64,000 nt of DNA from CAXMMR01 sp963692975 (GTDB taxonomy: Bacteria; Pseudomonadota; Alphaproteobacteria; Acetobacterales; Acetobacteraceae): NCBI GenBank assembly GCA_963692975.2, contig CAXMMR010000031.1, positions 62,001 to 126,000 on the forward strand. The letters are read 5' to 3'. The stretch's first letter is position 1, and every line of letters begins with the position of its first letter. Under the pieces are notes generated by a model, which did no database searches, was not told where the DNA came from, and worked only from the letters and a program-made list of their open reading frames with translations. This document shows, one piece after another, positions 40,227-50,192 of this stretch. Both the position numbers and the translations under genes were made by a program.

Positions 40227-41462
40227 TTACAGGCGCGCCCCGAGGTGCTCCGCCACGGTGAAGATGTCTTTGTCGCCGCGGCCGGAGAGGTTCATCAGGA
40301 TGATTTGGTCTGGGCGCATGGTGGGGGCGAGTTTTTCGACGTAGGCGAGGGCGTGGGCGCATTCGAGGGCGGGGATGATGCCTTCGAGGCGGGAGCAGAG
40401 CTGGAAGGAGGCGAGCGCTTCGTCGTCGGTGATGGCGACGTATTCGGCGCGGCCGGTCTCGTGCAGCCAGGCGTGCTCGGGGCCGATGCCGGGATAGTCG
40501 AGGCCGGCGCTGATACTGTGGGCCTCGTTGATTTGGCCGTCGTCGTCCTGGAGGAGGTAGGTGCGGTTGCCGTGCAGGACGCCGGGGCGGCCGCGGTTGA
40601 GGCTGGCGGCGTGGGCTTTCGTGTCGAGGCCGTGGCCGGCGGCTTCGACGCCGATGAGGCGGGTTTCGGTCGCGTCGAGGAAGGGGTGGAAGATGCCCAT
40701 GGCGTTGGAGCCGCCGCCGACCGAGGCGACGATGGCGTCGGGGAGCTTGCCTTCTGCTTGTTGCAGCTGGGCGCGGGCTTCTTCGCCGATGACGCATTGG
40801 AAGTCGCGCACCATGGCGGGATAGGGGTGCGGGCCGGCGACGGTGCCGATGAGGTAGTAGGTGTCCTCGACGTTGGCGACCCAGTCGCGCATCGCCTCGT
40901 TCATCGCGTCCTTCAGGGTGCCGGCGCCGGCGGTGACGGGTTTTACTTCGGCGCCGAGCAGGTTCATGCGGAAGACGTTGGGCTTTTGTCGTTCGACGTC
41001 GGTGGCGCCCATGTAGATGGTGCAGGGCAGGCCGAACAGGGCGCAGACGGTGGCGGTGGCCACGCCGTGCTGGCCGGCGCCGGTTTCGGCGATGATGCGG
41101 GTGCGGCCCATGCGGCGGGCGAGCAGGATCTGGCCGACGCAGGAGTTCACCTTGTGGGCGCCGGTGTGGTTCAGCTCCTCGCGCTTGAGGTAGATCTTGG
41201 CGCCGCCGAACTGGCGGGTCAGGCGCTCGGCGAACCAGAGCGGGCTGGGGCGGCCGACGTAGTGTTTGAGGAGGTGGTCGAGCTCGCGCTTGAACTCCGG
41301 GTCGATGCGGGCCGCCTCGTAGGCCTGCTCAAGCTCGAGCACGAGGGGCATCAGGGTCTCGGCGACGAAGCGGCCGCCGAAGGTGCCGAAGCGGCCGTTG
41401 GCGTCGGGGCCGCCACGCAGGCTGTTTGGGCGCAGGCTGCGCGGAGGCTCTGTCTGGTCCAT
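40227..41462 (-). CDS. trpB: Tryptophan synthase beta subunit
   Basis: A 411-residue PLP enzyme that joins indole and serine. The PLP lysine is in ELNHTGAHKVNSC; ETGAGQHGVATATV, the phosphate-binding SVGGGSNAMGIFHPF, and AGLDYPGIGPEHAW are all intact. The N-terminal LRGGPDANGRFGTFGGRFVAETLMP is typical of TrpB1. The start is 33 bp from the 24-bp tandem array that precedes divergent corA. Trp synthase genes here are split from trpF by corA and an MFS gene. Confidence 0.96.
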   Translation of the reverse strand: MDQTEPPRSLRPNSLRGGPDANGRFGTFGGRFVAETLMPLVLELEQAYEAARIDPEFKRELDHLLKHYVGRPSPLWFAERLTRQFGGAKIYLKREELNHTGAHKVNSCVGQILLARRMGRTRIIAETGAGQHGVATATVCALFGLPCTIYMGATDVERQKPNVFRMNLLGAEVKPVTAGAGTLKDAMNEAMRDWVANVEDTYYLIGTVAGPHPYPAMVRDFQCVIGEEARAQLQQAEGKLPDAIVASVGGGSNAMGIFHPFLDATETRLIGVEAAGHGLDTKAHAASLNRGRPGVLHGNRTYLLQDDDGQINEAHSISAGLDYPGIGPEHAWLHETGRAEYVAITDDEALASFQLCSRLEGIIPALECAHALAYVEKLAPTMRPDQIILMNLSGRGDKDIFTVAEHLGARL

Positions 41463-41495
41463 GCGGCTTTATATAGGCGGGGTCGGGGTTCGGAA

Positions 41496-41639
41496 ATGGG
41501 CCGCTGGCCCGGGGCTTGAATGGGCCGCCGGCCCGGGGCTTGAGTGGGCCGCCGGCCCGGGGCTTGAGTGGGCCGCCGGCCCGGGGCTTGAGTGGGCCGC
41601 CGGCCCGGGGCTTGAGTGGGCCGCCGGCCCGGGGCTTGC
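41496..41639. repeat. Tandem array, six 24-bp units
   Basis: Six head-to-tail units with core GGGCCGCCGGCCCGGGGC followed by TTGA; copies differ by one or two bases. Each unit can form a GGGCC-gcc-GGCCC hairpin. It lies between divergent trpB and corA, ending 12 bp before the corA start. No spacers, so not CRISPR. Confidence 0.9.
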
Positions 41640-41651
41640 GGGAGGTTTGCG

Positions 41652-42665
41652 ATGCTGGTCGCCCATTACCGTGATCGTCCGGCGGCGCGGGTCGCCGAGG
41701 GGCCGGCGGCGCATGCCGCGGCGGCGGGGGCGATCTGGCTCGATTTGCTGGACGCGACCGAGGGCGAGCGGGCGGTGGTGGAGCGGGCGTTCGAGATGCG
41801 GGTGCCGGCGCAGGACGAGATCGCCGAGATTGAAAGCTCGAGCCGGTTGCGGGTGGAGGGGGACGTGCTGTTCCTCAGCATGCCGCTGGCCTCACGCAAG
41901 GACCCGACGCGGCATCTGAGCCCGCTCGGCTTCGTGCTCTCCGACACGCGGCTGATCACGGTGCGCTATGCGCAGAGCTTCGCGTTCGACGATGCGGCGG
42001 CGGCGGTGGCGGGCGGGATGGCGGCGCCGCGGGCCGGAACTGCGGCGCCGGGGCGGAGCGATCCTGCCGGCGCGGTCAACACGTTCCTGGTGTTGCTGGA
42101 GGCGATGGTCGATCGGGCGGCGGACGGGCTCGAGCGGCTGGCGAGCGAGCTGGCGCTGCTGTCGCGCAGCGTGTTCGGCGTGGAGGATGCGCCGCCGCGG
42201 CCGAACAACGACCGGCTGCTGAGGGGGCTGCTCAAGAGCGTCGGGCGGGCCGGCGACACGCTGTCGGAGCTGCGCGAGACGCTGCTTGGGGTGCAGCGGA
42301 TCGTTTCGTTCGTGCCCGACGCGGCCGGGGAGTGGCTGCCGGCGGCGGCGGACGGGCGGCTTGCGACGCTGGCTCGCGACACGGCGTCACTGGCCGATTA
42401 CGACGCGCAGCTGGTGGCGAAGGTGCAGTTCCTGCTGGACGCGGCGCTGGGGTTTATCAACATCGAGCAGAATAACGGGATCAAGGTGCTGACGGTGGTG
42501 AGCCTGGTGGGGATACCGCCGACGCTGATCGCCTCGATCTATGGGATGAACTTCAAGAACATGCCCGAGCTCAGCTGGAGCTTTGGCTATCCGTATGCGC
42601 TGTTGCTGATGCTGGCCAGCGTGGCGGGGCCGCTGGTGTTTTTCTGGCGCAAGGGATGGCTTTGA
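41652..42665 (+). CDS. corA: CorA-family magnesium/divalent cation transporter
   Basis: A 337-residue protein. The start at 41652 (MLVAHYRDRPAARV) avoids the tandem-repeat extension. The large N-terminal cytoplasmic domain is followed by two C-terminal membrane helices with the selectivity motif YGMNFKNMPEL on the loop between them, and the pore helix IKVLTVVSLVGIPPTLIASI. This is the standard CorA layout. The 24-bp array just upstream could influence its transcription or leader folding. CorA homologues can also carry Co, Ni or Zn. Confidence 0.9.
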   Translation: MLVAHYRDRPAARVAEGPAAHAAAAGAIWLDLLDATEGERAVVERAFEMRVPAQDEIAEIESSSRLRVEGDVLFLSMPLASRKDPTRHLSPLGFVLSDTRLITVRYAQSFAFDDAAAAVAGGMAAPRAGTAAPGRSDPAGAVNTFLVLLEAMVDRAADGLERLASELALLSRSVFGVEDAPPRPNNDRLLRGLLKSVGRAGDTLSELRETLLGVQRIVSFVPDAAGEWLPAAADGRLATLARDTASLADYDAQLVAKVQFLLDAALGFINIEQNNGIKVLTVVSLVGIPPTLIASIYGMNFKNMPELSWSFGYPYALLLMLASVAGPLVFFWRKGWL

Positions 42666-42845
42666 GACGAGCGCTGCTTGCTTGCAAAAAAAGGCGAAAA
42701 TTTTGCGTCTGTGTCTAATCTCCTCTTGTCCGGCAAGAAGCTTTGGTTTGTCGAAAACAGGACCGTTTGATCAGGAAATTTTCTGGATTGCAAAACAGTG
42801 GCCGCGTTAGGCTGATTGCCCTGCCCTGAACCTTTGGAGCGCTCC

Positions 42846-44057
42846 ATGCGGATCGGTCGCGACTTCAGCCTCTTCTTCGCCGGCTCGACGCTATCCGCTA
42901 TCGGCACGGCAATGGTGCCGGTGGCGCTCAGCTTCGCGCTGCTCGGTGCCGGACGCTCGGCCCAGGCGTTGGGGATCGTGCTGGCGGCCCAGACGGTGCC
43001 CATTGTTGCGCTGCTTCTCGCCGGCGGCGTCGCGGGAGATCGCTGGCCGCGGCGGCGCATCATGATCGGCAGCGATCTGCTGCGATTTGCGGCGCAGTCG
43101 ACGCTGGCGGCGGTGCTGATCCATGGCGCGGCACCGCTGGCGACGATCGTTGCGCTGACGATGCTGATCGGGCTTGGAACCGCGTTCTTCTATCCAGCGC
43201 GAGGCGGTTTCATCGCGCAGATCGTGGATGCGACGCAGTTGGCGCGGGCCAACGGGGCGCTGAGTGCGGCCAACTCCTTCGCCGCAATTCTGGGCCCCAC
43301 GCTTGCTGGAGCGATCGTGACTGCCGTCGGGGCCGGGTGGGCGATTGGTATTGATGGCGTGACCTATGCCGCCAGCGCCGTTTGTCTGGCGCTTGTTCGT
43401 CCGCAGTCGGAGCCGCGGCGGCGGGCGCAGAAGGGCTCGGTGCTGCGGGACTTGCGCGATGGCATAAGCGCATTTGCGAGCCGCCGCTGGCTGTGGCTCA
43501 TCGTCGGGCAGTTCGGATTGCTGAATTTGCTCGCGCTGGCGCCCTTCATGGTGCTTGCGCCGGTGCTGCTCGCCAGGTTGCCACATGGTGCGCAGGCCTG
43601 GGGGTTGTTGCTCAGCGCGATCGGAGTGGGCGGGTTGGCCGGCGCCACGGCGATCATGCGTTGGCAGCCGGCGCGTTCTATCCTGGCGGTCGAGATCGCG
43701 GCGATGATGCTGAGCGCGCCAATGATCCTGCTTGCGATCGACGCCGGGCTTCCGGCCGTGCTGGTCGGGGGCCTCGCCTATGGCGCCGGCGCGGCTGTGC
43801 TGAACGTGATGATCGGGACGGTGATCCAGCGTGAGGTCCCGGCGGAGCTGCTGTCTCGCGTTTTCTCAATCGTCCAGATCGTGGCTGGCGTGTTTGCCCC
43901 TGCCGGCTATGCCTTAGCCGGACCTGCTGCTGCGTGGTTGGGACCCGATCAGGCGGTGGGTGTCGGCGCGGTCGCCGTCCTGGGCAGCGTTGCGATGCTG
44001 ATGTGCTTTGCCGAGGTTCGGCGGTTTGGCGTGCGGTCAGCCGTTCCAATCACATAA
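42846..44057 (+). CDS. MFS transporter (EntS-like, MFS_3 type)
   Basis: About 403 residues from ATG 42846, which has GGAGCG nine bases upstream; GTG/ATG options from 42816 would add ten residues. Twelve hydrophobic segments; FFAGSTLSAIGTAMVPVALSFALL opens helix 1, and the MFS loop is GDRWPRRRIMIGSDLLRF. FYPARGGFIAQIVDATQLARANGALSAANSF is typical of the EntS/MFS_3 exporters. Substrate unknown. The 180-bp region between corA and this gene is AT-richer than its surroundings and probably holds the promoter. No accessory genes adjoin. Confidence 0.8.
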   Translation: MRIGRDFSLFFAGSTLSAIGTAMVPVALSFALLGAGRSAQALGIVLAAQTVPIVALLLAGGVAGDRWPRRRIMIGSDLLRFAAQSTLAAVLIHGAAPLATIVALTMLIGLGTAFFYPARGGFIAQIVDATQLARANGALSAANSFAAILGPTLAGAIVTAVGAGWAIGIDGVTYAASAVCLALVRPQSEPRRRAQKGSVLRDLRDGISAFASRRWLWLIVGQFGLLNLLALAPFMVLAPVLLARLPHGAQAWGLLLSAIGVGGLAGATAIMRWQPARSILAVEIAAMMLSAPMILLAIDAGLPAVLVGGLAYGAGAAVLNVMIGTVIQREVPAELLSRVFSIVQIVAGVFAPAGYALAGPAAAWLGPDQAVGVGAVAVLGSVAMLMCFAEVRRFGVRSAVPIT

Positions 44058-44111
44058 TGCATGCCAGCACTAAAGCGACAGAGAGACCGCTGACCCTCTT
44101 AACACCCTATC

Positions 44112-44177
44112 AATGGGCCGGGGGTCTGGGGCCTCAGGCCCCAGCGGAGTCCAGAGGCAGAGCCTCTGGCCCTCCTT
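44112..44177. repeat. Family B repeat, half copy (B10)
   Basis: TGGGGCCTCAGGCCCCA and CCAGAGGCAGAGCCTCTGG, then GGCCCTCCTTT. It overlaps the trpF 3' end and supplies its stop codon at 44134. Confidence 0.8.
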
Positions 44178-44778
44178 TCGCTTGCGTGACGAACTCGTGG
44201 ATGAGGTCAGGGTCTTTGCGGCCAGGGGCGGTTTCGACGCCGGAGGAGACGTCGACGGCGGGCGCTTTGGTCGCGGTGATGGCGGCGGCGACGGTGGTGG
44301 GGGTCAGGCCGCCGGCGAGCATCCAGGCGTAGGGCGGGCGGAAGTTGGCGAGCAGGGCGAGGTCGAGCGGGGTGGCGTTGCCGCCGGGGCGGGTGGCGTC
44401 GGTGGCGGGGCGGGGCTCGATGAGGAGGCGGTCGGCGATGATCGATCGCGGGAGGTCGGCGGCGGTGGCGATGCCGAGGGCCTGCCAGACTGGGGTGCTG
44501 AAGGTGGCGCGGATGGCGGCGATGCGGTTCGGGGGAGCGTAGAGCTGCAGGGCGTCGAGGGGGATTTCGTCCAGCGCGTCGGCGATGTCGTCATCCGAGG
44601 GGTCGACGAACAGGCCGACGCGCTGCGGGCCTCGCGGGTGGCGGGCGGAGAGGGTGGCGGCCTCGGCGGGGGTGACGACGCGGGGCGAGGCGGGGAAGAA
44701 GACGAAGCCGACCCAATCCGCACCGGCCTCGACCGCGGCGTCAAAGGCGGCGGGGTCGTTGATGCCGCAGATTTTCAC
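44134..44778 (-). CDS. trpF: Phosphoribosylanthranilate isomerase
   Basis: A 214-residue TIM barrel. GTG 44778 is the start, with AAGGA about seven bases upstream; it gives MKICGINDPAAFDAAVEAGADWVGFVF. The catalytic Cys is in KICGI; PSDDDIADALDE and LAGGLTPTTVAAAI follow, and the catalytic Asp is in AVDVSSGVE. The final residues GGPEALPLDSAGA are translated from repeat B10, so the native C-terminus has been replaced or extended. It directly follows pyrF. Confidence 0.93.
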   Translation of the reverse strand: MKICGINDPAAFDAAVEAGADWVGFVFFPASPRVVTPAEAATLSARHPRGPQRVGLFVDPSDDDIADALDEIPLDALQLYAPPNRIAAIRATFSTPVWQALGIATAADLPRSIIADRLLIEPRPATDATRPGGNATPLDLALLANFRPPYAWMLAGGLTPTTVAAAITATKAPAVDVSSGVETAPGRKDPDLIHEFVTQAKGGPEALPLDSAGA

Positions 44779-45484
44779 CCCCGTCCTTCACATCGATCAT
44801 GCGACGAGCTCGGCGGCGATGGCGGCGGCGGCGGCGGCGGGGGTCGGGGGCGCGGGTGATCGGGCGGCCGACGACGACGTAATCCGCACCGGCGGCGGCG
44901 GCCTCGCGGGGGGTCATGGTGCGGGCCTGGTCGGTGGCCGCCGCACCCGTCGGACGGATGCCGGGGACGACCAGGATCGGGGTGGCGCCGAAGGTGTCGC
45001 GCAACGGGGCGAGCTCGTGGGCGGAGCAGACCAAGCCATCGAGCCCGGCCATCAGGGCGAGGCGGGCGAGGCGGAGCACCTGCTCGCGCGGGCGGGCGTA
45101 GATGCCGGTCTGGTGCAGCGCCGTCTCGTCCAGGCTGGTGAGCACGGTGACGCCGAGCAGGATCGGCACGCCGACGCCGGATGGCCCGGCCTCACGGCGC
45201 GCCGCCTCCAGCATCGCGCTGCCGCCGGCGGCGTGCAGGGTCAGCATCGCCGGGCGGAGCGGGAGCACCGAGCGCACGGCGCCGGCCACCGTGTTGGGGA
45301 TGTCGTGCAGCTTGAGGTCGAGGAAGACCGGCGCGTCGGCGATGGCGGCGATGCCGGCCGGGCCCTGGGCGAGGACGTATTCGAGGCCGAGCTTAAGCAG
45401 CGCGCAGTGCGGCGCGAGCGCTGTGGCCCAGGCGGCGGCCTGGGGGCGGTCCGGCGTGTCGAGGGCGGCGATCAGGCCGGTCAT
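44741..45484 (-). CDS. pyrF: Orotidine 5'-phosphate decarboxylase, C-terminus probably frameshifted
   Basis: 247 residues from ATG 45484 (MTGLIAALDTPDRPQ). The catalytic set is in FLDLKLHDIPNTVAG, with VLTSLDE, VVPGIRP and YVVVGRPIT after it. After GRPITRAPDP the frame gives an Arg-rich tail and overlaps trpF by 38 bp. If one C is removed from the GACCCCCG run at about 44850, the reading becomes a run of Ala then IAAELVA and stops at the ATGA that would normally join the next gene. So a one-base insertion in this GC tract, or a sequence error, is likely. The enzyme core is untouched and probably active. Confidence 0.88.
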   Translation of the reverse strand: MTGLIAALDTPDRPQAAAWATALAPHCALLKLGLEYVLAQGPAGIAAIADAPVFLDLKLHDIPNTVAGAVRSVLPLRPAMLTLHAAGGSAMLEAARREAGPSGVGVPILLGVTVLTSLDETALHQTGIYARPREQVLRLARLALMAGLDGLVCSAHELAPLRDTFGATPILVVPGIRPTGAAATDQARTMTPREAAAAGADYVVVGRPITRAPDPRRRRRRHRRRARRMIDVKDGGENLRHQRPRRL

Positions 45485-45612
45485 GACAAGCGCTTCTTTT
45501 TTGAAAAAAAGAAGCAAAAAACTTCTGTTCGCGCTGTCGCAGCTGACGCCGGAGAAAACCTCTTATCGGATAAAAGTTTTTTTGTTCTTTTTTTCAAAAA
45601 AGAACCTCTTTC
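45485..45612. repeat. Family A composite repeat (A8)
   Basis: Left hairpin GCTTC...GAAGC at the pyrF start side and inverted right hairpin GGTTC (as GTTC)...GAAC(C) at the lapA end. The right half encodes the last residues and stop of lapA. Confidence 0.78.
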
Positions 45613-45905
45613 TTGCTGCTCCCGGCAAGCTGCGCCTCCAACGTGCGGACGCGCCGCTCGGCACGGCGGGCGCGCAGGCGCTGGCCGAGCGAGGCGAGCC
45701 AGACCACCAGCGCGCCGAGGAAGAAGAACAGCGCCGCGGCGGCCAGCACGATGATTGAGAGCGGCGCTACCCAGACGATGTCGGTAGGCCAGAGGCCGAG
45801 CGGGACGGCGGCGCGGTTGCCCGGGGTCAGCGCGAACAGCACCAGCAGCAGCAGCAGCGGGATCGCGATCACGAGCCGGAGCAGCCGGCGGAGGGCGCGG
45901 CTCAC
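45594..45905 (-). CDS. lapA: LapA-family membrane protein (DUF1049)
   Basis: 103 residues from GTG 45905 (VSRALRRLLRLVIAIPLLLLLVLFALTPGNR). Two membrane helices span about residues 10-28 and 45-68, followed by a basic amphipathic segment (SLGQRLRARRAERRVRTLEAQLAG). This is the LapA/DUF1049 form that sits between ihfB and pyrF in many proteobacteria; in E. coli LapA helps the LapB/FtsH control of LPS synthesis. The last residues (KKEVLF) come from repeat A8. Confidence 0.82.
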   Translation of the reverse strand: MSRALRRLLRLVIAIPLLLLLVLFALTPGNRAAVPLGLWPTDIVWVAPLSIIVLAAAALFFFLGALVVWLASLGQRLRARRAERRVRTLEAQLAGSSKKEVLF

Positions 45906-45931
45906 GGGACCTTCCGACACTCGCGGGTCAG

Positions 45932-46003
45932 GATGCGTCGTGCCGCTCCGCTCATGATGCGTCTTGCCGCTCCGCTCATGATACGTCTTGCCGCTCCGCG
46001 GCG
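45932..46003. repeat. Tandem array, three 24-bp units
   Basis: Three near-identical units with core CGTCTTGCCGCTCCGC. The array spans the ihfB stop codon (45976-45978) and reaches towards lapA, so the last ihfB codons belong to a repeat unit. Confidence 0.85.
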
Positions 46004-46299
46004 GGTGCGCGCGAGGGCTTGCTGCGGTTGACGCGCTCGCGCAGCTCCTTGCCGGCCTTGAAGAACGGCACCGCCTTCTCGTCCACCGGCACCGCCTCGC
46101 CGGTGCGCGGGTTGCGGCCGGTGCGGGCGTCGCGACGCTTGACCGTGAAGGCGCCGAAGCCGCGTAGCTCGACACGCTCGCCACGCGACAGGGCGGCGGT
46201 GATCTCGTCGAAGATGGTGCCGACGATGAGCTCGACGTCGCGGCCGAGCAGATGCGGGTTGGCGGCGGCCAGCTCGGCGATCAACTCGGATTTTGTCAT
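45976..46299 (-). CDS. ihfB: Integration host factor subunit beta
   Basis: A 107-residue HU/IHF-family DNA-bending protein: MTKSELIAELAAANPHL, then EITAALSRGERVELRGFGAFTVKRRDARTGRNPRTGEAVPV with the minor-groove intercalating Pro in RNPRTGE. FKAGKELRERVN ends the fold. About 12 extra C-terminal residues (SRAPAAERQDVS) extend into a tandem repeat. Order rpsA-sppA-ihfB-lapA is conserved in alphaproteobacteria. It would form a heterodimer with IhfA. Confidence 0.94.
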   Translation of the reverse strand: MTKSELIAELAAANPHLLGRDVELIVGTIFDEITAALSRGERVELRGFGAFTVKRRDARTGRNPRTGEAVPVDEKAVPFFKAGKELRERVNRSKPSRAPAAERQDVS

Positions 46300-46346
46300 G
46301 GGGCTCCCAGGGCCTAGGCGGCTGTTATCGTAGAGAGGAAAGCGTC

Positions 46347-46526
46347 AGGAAGGCCAGAGGCTCTGCCTCTGGACTCCGTCACGCGCCAGCGTGCACTCGC
46401 ACGACGGGGCCTGAGGCTCTAGATCCACCGTCCGTTTGGAGGCTCAACGCACTCTTTCTTGCTTGGCGAGTGGATTTTAAAGGCTTCGCCTTTAATCGGG
46501 TCCAGGGGCGACGCCCCTGGCCTTGC
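46347..46526. repeat. Family B repeat, long copy (B11)
   Basis: CCAGAGGCTCTGCCTCTGG, an extra hairpin region with CACGCGCCAGCGTG, GGGGCCTGAGGC, CTTGCTTGGCGAG, AAAGGCTTCGCCTTT, and CCAGGGGCGACGCCCCTGG. It fills the ihfB-sppA gap. Confidence 0.85.
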
Positions 46527-46531
46527 TTGCC

Positions 46532-47446
46532 TTAAAGCTGCGCCATCGCCACCGGACCCAGGCCCAGGAGTGAACCGAGCAGGCCCGTGGGCTTGCCGAT
46601 ATTGCGCTGGAACCAGGTCTGTTGGTCCAGGTCGTCGATCGGCACAGTGGTGGCGACTTTCTTGTTGGCGGCGAGCCAGGCGCGGGCTTCGTGCTCGCCG
46701 CCGAGCTCGTCGATCAGGCCAAGGCTGAGGGCCTGGCGGCCGGTGTAGGCGCGGCCGTCGGCGAGCGCCCGGACGCGGTCGGGGTCCATGTGGCGGCCGG
46801 TGGCGACGATGGTGACGAACTGGTCGTAGAGGTCGCCGACGACGCCCTGCAGGTAGGCGCGGCCGGCCGGGCTGAGCGGGTGGGTGAAGCTCGGCTGGTC
46901 CTTGAGCGGGCCGGAGATCAGCGCGTCGGCGGTGATGCCGAGCTTGCCGAGCAGGCCGGAGATCTCGCCGGTCTCCAGGATCACGCCGATCGAGCCGGTG
47001 AGCGTGGCGGCGCGGGCGAAGATGCGGGTGGCGGGGGCGGAGATCATGTAGGCGGCGGAGGCGGCGGTGCCGCCCATCACCACGATCAGCGGCTTGGCGG
47101 CGGCGACGTGGGCGAAGGCGTCGTGCAGCGCTTCGCCGCCGGCGACGGTGCCGCCGGGACTGTCGACCGCCAGGATGACGGCCGGCACGTTGGCGTCATG
47201 CGCGAGCGATTCGATCTTCTCGACCAACTTGCGGTCATCGCTGATGATGCCGGCGACGCTGACGCGCACGATATGGGCGTGCGTGCCGAGAGCCGGGCCG
47301 CTGCTGCGCGAAACGCCGAAGAAGAACAGGCCGACCAGAGCGAGGATCGCGACGACACGCCAGACCAACAGGCGGCGCTTGAGGCGCCGCCTGTCGATCA
47401 TCAGGTCCGGGGACAGGCCCGAAGGCTGGCTTGGAGTGAGGGCCAC
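46532..47446 (-). CDS. sppA: Signal peptide peptidase SppA, 36K type
   Basis: A 304-residue membrane-anchored serine protease that clears cleaved signal peptides. One N-terminal membrane helix (about 29-45) precedes the periplasmic ClpP-like domain. The nucleophile Ser130 is in GGTAASAAYMIS and the base Lys182 in ISGPLKDQPS, 52 residues apart as in Bacillus SppA. AVDSPGGTVAGGE forms the oxyanion region. Its start is 2 bp from the rpsA stop, so it is likely in the rpsA operon. Confidence 0.92.
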   Translation of the reverse strand: MALTPSQPSGLSPDLMIDRRRLKRRLLVWRVVAILALVGLFFFGVSRSSGPALGTHAHIVRVSVAGIISDDRKLVEKIESLAHDANVPAVILAVDSPGGTVAGGEALHDAFAHVAAAKPLIVVMGGTAASAAYMISAPATRIFARAATLTGSIGVILETGEISGLLGKLGITADALISGPLKDQPSFTHPLSPAGRAYLQGVVGDLYDQFVTIVATGRHMDPDRVRALADGRAYTGRQALSLGLIDELGGEHEARAWLAANKKVATTVPIDDLDQQTWFQRNIGKPTGLLGSLLGLGPVAMAQL

Positions 47447-47447
47447 C

Positions 47448-49202
<1,755 letters not shown>

Positions 49203-49381
49203 AGGGCTGAACTGTTCCTGTCTCTGGTCCGGCCGGCTGGCCGATCAGTTGCTATGCGCCTCTCCGGATCGGGAGACACGACGTGCGCCGGGGCGCCGGT
49301 GGAGCAAAGCACTCAAGCCGCGGGTTTGCGCCCGCGGTGTGCCGGCGCAGAGATACGCCTGCGAGGGTGCGAGTCAAGGAA

Positions 49382-49587
49382 AAGCAAGGCCAGGCTGTCT
49401 GCCCTGGACCCGATCAAAGGCGGAGCCTTTGAAATCCATTTGCTGTCGAAGAGCCTGTTTAACGGCGTTTAAGGATCGCTTGCTAGGCTTGGATTGCAGT
49501 CTTTCTCATGGGATCCAAGGGCCTCGGGCCGTTGTGCGAAGCACGCTGGCGCGTGACGGCGAGTCAAGGGCAGAGCCCTTGCCTTTC
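49382..49587. repeat. Family B repeat, long copy (B12)
   Basis: A worn CCAGGCTGTCTGCCCTGG, AAAGGCGGAGCCTTT and AAATCCAT, then a spacer, CCAAGGGC/GGGCCGTTG, GCGAAGCACGCTGGCGCGTG, and CAAGGGCAGAGCCCTTG. It fills most of the 361-bp rpsA-cmk gap and supplies the cmk stop. Confidence 0.82.
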
Positions 49588-50181
49588 TATGATCGCCTTT
49601 GCCGCGTCGAACGCCTGGTCGGCATCGAGATGGGTGGTATCGAGCAGGATGGCGTCCGACGCGGGCTTGAGCGGGGCTGTGCTGCGGGCGGCGTCGGCGG
49701 CGTCGCGGGCGGCCATGGCGGCGCGGACGCTCTCGATGGGCTCGGTGATGCCGCGGGCGGCGAGTTCGAGGCGGCGGCGTTCGGCGCGGGCGGGCAGACT
49801 GGCGGTGACGAACAGTTTTATCTGGGCGTCGGGAAAGATGACGGTGCCGATGTCGCGGCCGTCGAGCACGGCGCCGCGGGCCTCAGCGAAGTCGCGTTGA
49901 AAGGCGAGCAGGGCGGCGCGGATGGCGGGATCGGCGGCGACGCTCGCGGCGGCGGCATCGATGGCGGGGCGGCGCAGGTCGGTGCGGGCGAGGTCGGCGG
50001 CGGTAAGGGCGCGGGCGATCTGGACAGGATTGTCACCGGTGTCGAGGTAGCGGGCGGCGACGCTGCGGTAGAGCAGGCCGGTGTCGAGATAGGGCAGGCC
50101 GAGATGGGAGGCGAGGCGACGGGCCAGAGTGCCTTTGCCGGCGGCGGCTGGACCGTCGACGGCGATAATCGGGGCGCTCAC
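49564..50181 (-). CDS. cmk: Cytidylate kinase
   Basis: A 205-residue CMP/dCMP kinase. GTG 50181 starts MSAPIIAVDGPAAAGKGTLARRLA with the P-loop at about 10-17. DTGLLYRSVAARYLD, VLDGRDIGTVIFPDAQIKLFVTAS, and ARRLELAARGI follow. The last residues (RQGLCP) and stop come from repeat B12. The 12-bp tandem array upstream resembles this gene's own first codons, as if it had expanded from them; the usual Shine-Dalgarno is not evident. Confidence 0.93.
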   Translation of the reverse strand: MSAPIIAVDGPAAAGKGTLARRLASHLGLPYLDTGLLYRSVAARYLDTGDNPVQIARALTAADLARTDLRRPAIDAAAASVAADPAIRAALLAFQRDFAEARGAVLDGRDIGTVIFPDAQIKLFVTASLPARAERRRLELAARGITEPIESVRAAMAARDAADAARSTAPLKPASDAILLDTTHLDADQAFDAAKAIIERQGLCP

Positions 50182-50192
50182 CGAACACTCAT

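Noticed and set aside
41383..41919. Repeat protein with WAAGPGLE units (and SSPGPAAH on the other strand)
   Set aside because: It is the 24-bp array read in open frames; no start site or conserved flanks support it.
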